DNA from: Fimbriiglobus ruber
GTDB lineage: Bacteria > Planctomycetota > Planctomycetia > Gemmatales > Gemmataceae
NCBI RefSeq assembly: GCF_002197845.1
Contig: NZ_NIDE01000008.1
Span: 310,001 to 374,000, forward strand
Length of the DNA: 64,000 nucleotides
Direction of reading: 5' to 3'
Of this stretch, positions 1 through 6,914 are shown in pieces; within the stretch, counting starts at the first letter, position 1, and each line of letters begins with the position of its first letter. The translations under genes were made by a program, and so were the position numbers. The notes below the pieces were generated by a model. The model was not told where the DNA came from and made no database searches. It saw only the letters and a list, made by a program, of their open reading frames with translations.

Positions 1-599
1 AGAAAGAGTTGTGCTGTGCCAAGATTGCTAAATGACCTGCCAAGATCGGGGTGCGATACCGGCAATATTCTCCGCCGGATCTTCAGCGCGCTTTCGTTTG
101 CTTCCTTCGCCCCCATCGCATCATTCGTTCCCAAGTCGATTCGCCCGATCAGGTGCCAGATCCGAGCGACTTCCGGTGTTTCTTCCCCCAATAGTTCGCG
201 ATAGCCGTCGCGGGCCGTGTGAGCCAACTTGAGGGCGTCCTGAGACTTGGCCGTTTCCGCTTTCTTCGCCCGGGCTTCGGCTGCCATCACATCCCGCAAC
301 TTCTGTCGCTTGTCCGCGGGAAAACCCTCGGCTGTCTCCGCCAACTTCAGCCGCTGCTCGGCGTCGAACGTCCGCCAGTGCGTCGGGCCGTCGATCTCGC
401 GGAACAGCCACACGCAGGCGGTGGCCGGCTCGATCGCGTCGGCGAACTTGCCTTCCTGAATGAGGGCGTCGGCCTTGGCCCCCAACTCGTCCCGCTGTTT
501 GGCCTTCTCGGACAATGGTGGCTGCGTAAGTGCGGGCCGTCCACTTCCCGCGAGACTGACGAAGAGCACTAACCCGAACCAGAAGTGACGACGATTCAT
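1..599 (-). CDS. secreted TPR protein, N-terminal part (tandem paralogue of the TPR-CHAT protease), cut by window edge
   Basis: The reading frame opens at ATG 599 and stays open to base 1, so the 3' part lies outside the window. The translation begins MNRRHFWFGLVLF, a signal peptide, and then matches residue for residue the first ~200 residues of the neighbouring gene that starts at 4439: the KAKQRDELGAKADALIQEGKF block, the EVARIWHLIGRIDLG block and the first TPR unit (VSHPDLGRSFSNLGTAQ). The two genes are in the same direction, 82 bp apart, so this is a tandem duplicate. By homology the missing part should carry TPR repeats and probably a CHAT peptidase domain; that is inference. Export to the periplasm or cell surface is suggested by the signal peptide. 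Confidence 0.8.
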   Translation of the reverse strand, partial: MNRRHFWFGLVLFVSLAGSGRPALTQPPLSEKAKQRDELGAKADALIQEGKFADAIEPATACVWLFREIDGPTHWRTFDAEQRLKLAETAEGFPADKRQKLRDVMAAEARAKKAETAKSQDALKLAHTARDGYRELLGEETPEVARIWHLIGRIDLGTNDAMGAKEANESALKIRRRILPVSHPDLGRSFSNLGTAQLF

Positions 600-681
600 A
601 GTGGCAACTCCAGGTCGAGAGGGCAGAACTTTATCGAATACAGTTGGCGGGCCGCGGGAAAAATCGAACGGGCAAGCCGTT

Positions 682-2871
682 TCACCGCCAGTCGCCGGCG
701 AGGACGAAAGCGGCCCAGACGTGAGGCGCCAGGGGGCCCTTGACCTCGGGCGGCTGGGCCCCGCGCTTCCGGTTGGCCAGCATCCACAACTGAGCCTGCC
801 TCAGCGCCTCGGCCCGAGGCATCGGGTTCTTGACGTCCCACAGGCGGCGGTAGAACTCCCGCATGAGTTGGTGCGTCTCCTCGTCCGGGACCTTCCACAG
901 ACTGGCCACCGTGGTCCGCGCCCCGGCCACCTGGAACGCCCGCTGGAGGCCCAGCACGCCCTCTCCCCCGGCCACCCGCCCGCGGCCCGTCTCACACGCG
1001 CTCAGGACCACCAACTCGGTCCGCCCGAGGTCCAACTCGCCCGCCTCCAGGGCCGTCAGGACGCCATCCTCTTTGGGCCGGTCGGGGCGGTTCACCCCGG
1101 CGAACACGACCCCCGACAGCAGGCCCGGGTTCCGCCCCACGACCACTCGGTCCATCTGGAAGTCCCGGAGGGACCGCTCCAGTGGGCTCGGGCCGAGGAC
1201 CGACTTCTCACTCTCCTGAGCGAAGAAGCCGTGCGTGGCCAAGTGGATGTACGGATACCTGGGGGCGTTCTGGAGGAACGCCGCCTTGGTCGCCCGGTCC
1301 TTCCTGAGAACGGTGGGTGGCGGGGCGTCCGGGAAGGCGTCCTCGAACTGGGCTCGCAGGTCGTTGACCTCGCTGTCCGTGCCCTCCAGGGCGTTGAACC
1401 GGGGGACCGGCGGCAGTTTGGACGTGCTCGTAGGGAGCGAGGGGTCCGGGCCGTCGCCGAACGCGATGCCGCCCATCAGGAGCAGTGGACCTGCCCCGAG
1501 GGGAGCAGGCTTTTTCTCCAGCATCTCGGGCAGGAGGACCGGGACCGGGACGACGGCGAAGGCGTATTCGTGAAGCAAGAAGGTGTCATCTTTTGACCCG
1601 GGTAGAGCCGCGAAAGGTAAGTCGTGCAACGGGCCGTCGGGCGAGATCAGGACGGTCCGGACGTCCTTGCCGAGGTGCGTCTGCAGCGGCTCCCAGAGTG
1701 CTTTCCGCAACGCGACCGCCGGGTCGGGCTCGTCGGCCGCGGGCATACGGCCGATGCTGTAGCTGGCACGCCATCGCTCGACCAACGTGGCGATCGGGGC
1801 CGAGCGACCGAAGGGGACTAGGACCATCTTCGCGGTCCCGGGCTTGACTACGAACGCGATCAGGCGATCTTCAAACACCGGGTCGTCCGTGCCCTTCGGC
1901 GGTGGGCCGACTTGCTTGTAGTCCCGGAAGTCGATCAGACAGGTCCCGGCGGGTAGAGCGGCACGAATTTCGCCGCCCCCAATCTTCGCCTTGGCCAGGA
2001 ACACGCGATACGCTTCGCTGTGTGCGGTTAGTTGCCGCTCCAGGTCTTTCCGCTGTTCCTGCAGTTCCGTCAACCGCTTCCTCGGATCGATCGATTCTGG
2101 CGAGCGACCAGCGGACGGAACGGACAGCGATGACCCGAGTAATTCGCGATCGACAATCGTGAGCTTGCGGAGGAGTTCAGCGGTAATGGCATCCTTCGGA
2201 TTCCGAACTTCGCGTGTCCAGTGCTGGTGAGCCGTGACGGCTCCTTTGAAACTCGCCGTCTGATGAAAAACCGGCGTGGCGTCCCGACCGGGATCTAAAG
2301 TGGCTGAGAGATACAGGTCAAGAGTGGACCGGGCATCGCTGGCCGTGGCGAATTGTTCGGCTTCGGCCTGAAGGCTGGCTAATCGCACATATTCCGCTCG
2401 TTTGATGGTTAAGGCTTCGCCGAGGGACTCGATCGTTGCCGCAGATGTCCCGTTTGAACATAATTCCAGAAGTCCCAGATTGTTCAGGCTCCTGGCGATG
2501 TCGGGGTGGTCTCTGGGGAGAGCCTTCTGGTTGATGGCGAGGGCTTCGGTGTAGCTCTGTCTAGCCGCCTCGAACTCCCGCAACGCATGCTGTACGTTCC
2601 CCAGGTTGTTCAGGCTCATGGCGATGTCGGGGTGGTCTCTGGGGAGAGCCTTGCGTTTGATAGCGAGAGCGTCGGAGTGACTCTGCTTGGCCGCCTCGTA
2701 CGCCCGTAACGAGTACTGCACGCTCCCCAGATTGTTCAAGCTGTCGGCGATGGTTGGGTGGTCTCTGGGGAGAGCCTTCCGGTAGATGGCGAGGGCGTCG
2801 GTGTAGCTCTGCTTGGCCGCCTCGTATTCCCGCAACGACTTCTGCACGTTCCCCAGATTGTTCAGGCTCAT
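682..2871 (-). CDS. TPR-CHAT protease, C-terminal half (CHAT peptidase domain) of a frameshifted gene
   Basis: 729 codons in the -1-base frame relative to the upstream half (2868-4439). It opens with about four 42-residue TPR units (SLNNLGNVQ...LREYEAAK type), then a ~150-residue linker, then a CHAT (caspase HetF associated with TPRs) domain ending AFVLAGDWR. The family's catalytic dyad is visible: His547 in HLATHGFF and Cys626 in LSACETG. CHAT proteins are caspase/separase-fold cysteine peptidases. The first Met here is inside a TPR repeat and has no reason to be a real start; the true gene is the pair of halves, one nucleotide short in a C-run near 2881-2892. Either the gene is inactivated or the base is a homopolymer sequencing error. 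Confidence 0.85.
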   Translation of the reverse strand: MSLNNLGNVQKSLREYEAAKQSYTDALAIYRKALPRDHPTIADSLNNLGSVQYSLRAYEAAKQSHSDALAIKRKALPRDHPDIAMSLNNLGNVQHALREFEAARQSYTEALAINQKALPRDHPDIARSLNNLGLLELCSNGTSAATIESLGEALTIKRAEYVRLASLQAEAEQFATASDARSTLDLYLSATLDPGRDATPVFHQTASFKGAVTAHQHWTREVRNPKDAITAELLRKLTIVDRELLGSSLSVPSAGRSPESIDPRKRLTELQEQRKDLERQLTAHSEAYRVFLAKAKIGGGEIRAALPAGTCLIDFRDYKQVGPPPKGTDDPVFEDRLIAFVVKPGTAKMVLVPFGRSAPIATLVERWRASYSIGRMPAADEPDPAVALRKALWEPLQTHLGKDVRTVLISPDGPLHDLPFAALPGSKDDTFLLHEYAFAVVPVPVLLPEMLEKKPAPLGAGPLLLMGGIAFGDGPDPSLPTSTSKLPPVPRFNALEGTDSEVNDLRAQFEDAFPDAPPPTVLRKDRATKAAFLQNAPRYPYIHLATHGFFAQESEKSVLGPSPLERSLRDFQMDRVVVGRNPGLLSGVVFAGVNRPDRPKEDGVLTALEAGELDLGRTELVVLSACETGRGRVAGGEGVLGLQRAFQVAGARTTVASLWKVPDEETHQLMREFYRRLWDVKNPMPRAEALRQAQLWMLANRKRGAQPPEVKGPLAPHVWAAFVLAGDWR

Positions 2872-3745
2872 GGCGATGTCGGGGGGGCCACGGGGAGAGC
2901 CTTCCGGTAGATGGCGAGGGCGTCGGTGTAGCTCTGCTTGGCCGCTTCGTATTCCCGGAATGACTTCTGCACGTTCCCCAGACCGTTCAGGCTCATGGCG
3001 ATGTCGGGGTGGTCTTTGGGAAGAGCTTTACGTCGGATGGCCAGGGCTTCGGTGTAACTCTGATTGGCCGCCTCGTAATCCCGCAATGAATACTGCACGT
3101 TCCCTAAGTTGTTCAGGCTAGCGGCAATCTTCTTTTGGTCTTTGGGGAGAGCCGTGCGGAAAATGTCGAGGGCCTCGGTGTGGTTCCGTTTGGCCGCCTC
3201 GTACTCCCGTAACGAATCCTGCACGAGCCCCAGGTTGTTCAGGCTCATGGCTATGTCGGGGTGGTCTTTGGAGAAGGCTTTGCGTCGGATGTCGAGGGCT
3301 TCGGTGTGGTTCCGTTTGGCCGCCTCGTACTCCCGCAACGCATGCTGCACGAGCCCCAGATTGTTGAGACTCGTGGCAACGTAGCTGCGGTCTATAAGTG
3401 GAACCTTGCGTCGGATGTCGAGGGCTTCGGTGTGGCTCTTCTTGGCCGCCTCGTACTCCCGCAACGCATACTGCACGACCCCCAGATTGTTGAGACTCGT
3501 GGCGATGTTTGGATGATCCTTGCGGTAAGCCTTGCGGAAGATGTCGAGGGCTTCGGCGTGGCTCTTCTTGGCCGCCTCGTACTCCCGCAACGAGTTCTGC
3601 ACGTCCCCCAGATTGAAAAGGCTTTGGGCGATGTCGAGGGGGTCCTTGGGCAGTGTTTGTTGTCGGATGGCAAGAATTTCAGTATAGCTCTTTTTCGCCT
3701 CCTCGTACTCCTGTATTGAATTTTGGAATGCAGCGAGGTTGTTCA
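2490..3745 (-). repeat. tandem 126-bp repeats encoding TPR units
   Basis: About ten direct repeats with a 126-bp period (42 codons) run through the TPR-coding part. The unit is seen as gatgtcggggtggtct recurring at about 2498, 2624, 3001 and 3252, with variants between. Neighbouring units are very similar at the DNA level, which suggests recent expansion by recombination. The frameshift that splits the gene lies inside this array. Confidence 0.85.
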
Positions 3746-4439
3746 GACCCATCACTATTAATGGGTCATTCGCACTTAGACCCGCTTTCCAAATGCGAAT
3801 CGCCTTTTGGTAGTTATCGATGGCACTTGTCTTGTCGCCTAGATTGGATTGCGCGAATCCAAGATTGTTGAGTGACCTGCCAAGATCTGGGTGTGTTACC
3901 GGCAGACTTTTCCTCCGAATCTTGAGGGCACTTTTGTTTGCATCCTTTGCCCCGTTCGCATTGTTCATTCCCAAATCGATTCGTCCGATCAAATGCCAGA
4001 TCCGAGCGACTTCCAGCGTCTCTTCCCCCAGCAGCTCACAATAGCGGTCGCGGGCCGTTTGAGCCAACTTGAGGGCGTCCTGGGGCTTGGCCGTTTCTGC
4101 ATTCTTTGCCTCGGCTTCGGCCGCCATCGCATCCCGCAACTTCTGTTGCTTGTCCTCGGGAAAACCCTTGGCCATCTCCGCCAACTTCAGCCGCTGCTCG
4201 GCGTCGAACGTCCGCCAGTGCTTGGGTCCGTCGATCCCGCGGGATAACCGCGCGCACGCGTCGGCTGGCTCGATCGCGGCGGCGAACTTGCCTTCCTGAA
4301 TGAGGGCGTCGGCCTTGGCCCCCAACTCATCCCGCTGTTTGGCCTTCTCGGCCAATGGCGGCTGGGCCGCAGATGGTCGCTCGCTTACCCAGAGAGTGCA
4401 GATGAGTACCAGCCCGAACCATAGCTGATGACGATTCAT
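2868..4439 (-). CDS. TPR-CHAT protease, N-terminal half (signal peptide plus TPR array) of a frameshifted gene
   Basis: The start is taken at ATG 4439 (MNRHQLWFGLVLICTL), because the paralogue at 599 begins with the same residues and a signal peptide follows; an upstream in-frame start at 4490 adds only unconserved residues. A ~170-residue N-terminal region precedes about eight TPR units of 42 residues of the NPHP3/kinesin-light-chain type. The frame ends in KALPVAPPTSP where every other repeat reads KALPxDHPDIA: one base is missing, and adding a C restores KALPRGPPDIAMSLNNLG, continuous with the half at 682-2871. The restored protein would be about 1,250 residues, exported, with TPRs for partner binding and a C-terminal CHAT peptidase. 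Confidence 0.85.
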   Translation of the reverse strand: MNRHQLWFGLVLICTLWVSERPSAAQPPLAEKAKQRDELGAKADALIQEGKFAAAIEPADACARLSRGIDGPKHWRTFDAEQRLKLAEMAKGFPEDKQQKLRDAMAAEAEAKNAETAKPQDALKLAQTARDRYCELLGEETLEVARIWHLIGRIDLGMNNANGAKDANKSALKIRRKSLPVTHPDLGRSLNNLGFAQSNLGDKTSAIDNYQKAIRIWKAGLSANDPLIVMGLNNLAAFQNSIQEYEEAKKSYTEILAIRQQTLPKDPLDIAQSLFNLGDVQNSLREYEAAKKSHAEALDIFRKAYRKDHPNIATSLNNLGVVQYALREYEAAKKSHTEALDIRRKVPLIDRSYVATSLNNLGLVQHALREYEAAKRNHTEALDIRRKAFSKDHPDIAMSLNNLGLVQDSLREYEAAKRNHTEALDIFRTALPKDQKKIAASLNNLGNVQYSLRDYEAANQSYTEALAIRRKALPKDHPDIAMSLNGLGNVQKSFREYEAAKQSYTDALAIYRKALPVAPPTSP

Positions 4440-4859
4440 GATGGCGTCTCCAGGTGAGTCGAGGCACATTATGAGTGAAATGCTTACCATCTTTTGTTAA
4501 CACTATCTTGTTCCACAATTTCGGCTCGTCAGCTTTCGACCGCGGAATGGCATCGAGCTTAATCTCGCCCGAGCGATCGGTCAACGGGGCGGACCGTGAG
4601 ACAGTTCACTGGGCCTTGGCCATAACGCCCACTCGCGCTTGCGCCCGCGATAAAGGAATCGCCAAAAGGTCTGCGAACCCGACCGTGCCGACCGAGAAGG
4701 GGGTCGACCACGGGAAACGCCACCTGTAGAATTGCAACGGCCACGGAAGGCTTGTTAAAGACTCTTTGCCGGAAAGCCTTGGCGCAATGCCCGTCCGATC
4801 CGGGTTTCCGCGGATTTCGCCAGCACTCATCGCGTCCTCATACCAGGACTCGATACGAA
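4440..4859. other. intergenic, no gene recognised
   Basis: Upstream region of the TPR-CHAT gene, ending at the IS701 insertion point. Short open frames on both strands look like chance: none has a recognisable motif or a good ribosome binding site. It should hold the TPR-CHAT promoter and, before the insertion, the promoter region of the ECF sigma factor gene now at 6272. Confidence 0.5.
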
Positions 4860-4863
4860 TTAG

Positions 4864-6233
4864 CAGTACAGCGCGTATTTTACGTAACACGTTTGTGCCG
4901 CTGCTTCTTATGAGATCGGGTGGCTTGCTTGTTTCGCCGCTGGTGGTATTGAATTACGTCGCTGGTATGTTGGGTGGCCCCGGTTCCCCGTCGCCGCCGG
5001 AACAGGATCGCGCACCGGACGTTGAGCGCCCGGCACACCTGCTCCATCGTCACGTCTGGGTTTTTCCCCCCGGAGCCGCTCCGTGTGGGCGGCGACGAAT
5101 CCGAGGACGACCACGGCCAGGGTCCGGTGCCGCATCAGCCCCGTGTAATCCCGCCCCTCGTCGTGCATCAGTCCGACTTCCTGTTTGGCGACCCGGAATA
5201 GATGCTCGACCGTCCACCGGCGGAAGGCGACGGCGAGAATCCGAGCCACCGGCTCGGCCGTGGCGTTCGTCAGGAAGTACTTGATCTCCCCGGTCGCGTC
5301 GTTGCGGGCGACCATCAGGGTGTGCTTGCGGTCGGCCACCCAGACGATGGCGGTGGCCACCCGCCAGACCGACGGGCGGGTCGTCTGGCGGGTCAACCGG
5401 TACACTCGCCCCCGCTCGGCGTGACCCCCGGTCAACCGCTCGTCGGCCCGCCGGGAGGGGCCCCCGGCCGCGTCCCGGACGGCGAAATTCGTCGGGATTT
5501 CACCCACGAACCGCTGTCCCATCACGCCCAACACGGTCAGGAGCGGGACGGCTGCCCCGTACCCTTCGTCGAACGTCGGCCCGTCGAACGTGATCCCGTT
5601 CGTGTTCGCCCGGAGGAGTTGGTCGAGGGCCAGCCGCCACTTCGGGTGGTGCCGGACGGTGTCCGGGATGCCGGCCGCCTGACACCGCGCGCGGTCCACG
5701 TCCCACGACTCGGGTAGGAACAGGTCGGCGTCCAACAGGGTGCGAAAGGTGCCGTGGGTGACCCCCACGTGGACGGTCACGATCCCATTGTCGACCTTGC
5801 CCACACACCCCAGGTACTGCCGTTGGACGCCCGGAGTGTGATCCCCCCACTTCCGGCTGCTCGTCTCGTCGATCACCCCGACCGTTCCGACGGGATCGGT
5901 CGGGAGATCGGCCAGCGTATCGGCCACGAATCGGTGCAACCGCGTCCGGGCCTCGTCGTACGACCACACCGAGGTCGTCACGAACAACTGGAGGGTACGG
6001 ACCGTCGTCCCGCTCGCCAACGCGATCGGTTCGATCGATTTCCGCGGCAGGTCGGATAACAGGCCCCGACAATACGTGTCGAAGTGGGCGGCCGTGCGGT
6101 CCTGCCGGAACACGTCCCGATACCGGCCCAGATACCGGGCGAACGCCGGGCCGACGCCCACGATTTCCTGCTCGGTCATGTGATTCCTCCTAAATCCTTC
6201 CCTCCCATCCTATTAAATTACTGCGCTGTACTG
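4864..6233 (-). mobile_element. IS701-family insertion sequence, complete, with TTAG target duplication
   Basis: 1,370 bp. The inverted ends read CAGTACAGCGC (4864-4874; complement at 6223-6233). The element is flanked on both sides by TTAG (4860-4863 and 6234-6237), which fits the YTAR target preference and 4-bp duplication known for IS701. It carries one transposase gene on the minus strand. The insertion lies about 35 bp before the start codon of the downstream ECF sigma factor gene. Confidence 0.9.
4908..6179 (-). CDS. IS701-family transposase (DDE), C-terminus frameshifted
   Basis: The protein has the IS701/DDE_5 layout: N-terminal YCRGLLSDLPRKSIEPIA, then the first catalytic Asp in VGVIDETSSRKWGDHTPGVQRQ, a second Asp in FDGPTFDEGYG, and the RRWTVEHLFRVAKQEVGL segment with the Glu. 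After TERLRGEKP the frame runs into Arg/Pro-rich sequence. Skipping one base near 5057-5066 restores a family-like tail (DVTMEQVCRALNVRCAIL) that ends at a TAA at 4880-4882, just inside the inverted repeat. The last ~60 residues are therefore frameshifted and the copy may be inactive. The shift needed is +1, and no slippery heptamer explains it. Confidence 0.88.
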   Translation of the reverse strand: MTEQEIVGVGPAFARYLGRYRDVFRQDRTAAHFDTYCRGLLSDLPRKSIEPIALASGTTVRTLQLFVTTSVWSYDEARTRLHRFVADTLADLPTDPVGTVGVIDETSSRKWGDHTPGVQRQYLGCVGKVDNGIVTVHVGVTHGTFRTLLDADLFLPESWDVDRARCQAAGIPDTVRHHPKWRLALDQLLRANTNGITFDGPTFDEGYGAAVPLLTVLGVMGQRFVGEIPTNFAVRDAAGGPSRRADERLTGGHAERGRVYRLTRQTTRPSVWRVATAIVWVADRKHTLMVARNDATGEIKYFLTNATAEPVARILAVAFRRWTVEHLFRVAKQEVGLMHDEGRDYTGLMRHRTLAVVVLGFVAAHTERLRGEKPRRDDGAGVPGAQRPVRDPVPAATGNRGHPTYQRRNSIPPAAKQASHPIS

Positions 6234-6271
6234 TTAGGTCGGGCCACTCCCCAGATCAGGTCACGAACCCC

Positions 6272-6904
6272 ATGACCACTCCCGAACCCACGCACTCGGT
6301 GACGGTGCTGTTCGCCCAGTTGCAAGCCCCCGATCCGACCGTCCGCGACCACGCCGCCCGGTTGCTGCTCGACCGCTACACCGACGACATCCTCGGCCTC
6401 ATTCGGCGGTCGCTCGCCGCCCGCTACAGCGGCCGCGTGGGAGCGGACGACGTAATGCAGGAGTCGTGGGTGTCGGCCATCGCGGGTCTGCAAGACGGGC
6501 GATTTCAACTGGAGAGCCGCACCGAGTTCCATAGCCTGCTCGTGACGATTGCGTTGAACAAGGTTCGCTCGCGGGTCCGGTTCGAGAACGCGGACAAGCG
6601 CGACGTCCATCGTGAACGACGGACCGGGACGGCCGGCGCGTACGGTTCGCCCGATGCAGAACCGCCGGACTTGCAGGCCGACGACCCCGGACCCGCCCAG
6701 CTGGCGGCCTCGGGCGAAGCAGTGGCGGAAATGCTCGCCGCGCTGCCCGACGACCTCCGCCCGGTGGCCGTCCTCCTCGCCCAGGGATACACGCAGGCGG
6801 AAATCGCGACCGTCCTGGGCGTCGTGTTGAGAACCGTGGAACGCCGACTCGCCCGCGTCCGCGAGCTGTGGGCGCCGTACGTCGACGGCACAAGCGACGG
6901 CTGA
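6272..6904 (+). CDS. RNA polymerase sigma factor, ECF type
   Basis: 210 residues with sigma-70 region 2 (LLLDRYTDDILGLIRRSLA ... GRVGADDVMQESWVSAI, ~27-70) and region 4 (LPDDLRPVAVLLAQGYTQAE followed by IATVLGVVLRTVERRLARVR, ~160-200), the helix-turn-helix that reads the -35 element. Such ECF factors are strongly expanded in Planctomycetota and often sit beside Ser/Thr kinases or secreted proteases. No anti-sigma gene is adjacent. The gene converges with the caspase gene, with 10 bp between stop codons. IS701 sits 35 bp upstream and has probably separated the gene from its native promoter; expression may now depend on the element. Regulon unknown. Confidence 0.92.
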   Translation: MTTPEPTHSVTVLFAQLQAPDPTVRDHAARLLLDRYTDDILGLIRRSLAARYSGRVGADDVMQESWVSAIAGLQDGRFQLESRTEFHSLLVTIALNKVRSRVRFENADKRDVHRERRTGTAGAYGSPDAEPPDLQADDPGPAQLAASGEAVAEMLAALPDDLRPVAVLLAQGYTQAEIATVLGVVLRTVERRLARVRELWAPYVDGTSDG

Positions 6905-6914
6905 GATCGCAGTC

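Noticed and set aside
2490-3745. Regular repeats considered as a CRISPR array
   Set aside because: The period is 126 bp with no distinct spacers, and every unit translates to a TPR in frame.
5051-5075. Programmed frameshift in the first IS701 transposase
   Set aside because: The needed shift is +1 and no slippery heptamer fits; -1 slippage runs into a stop at once, so an indel is more likely.
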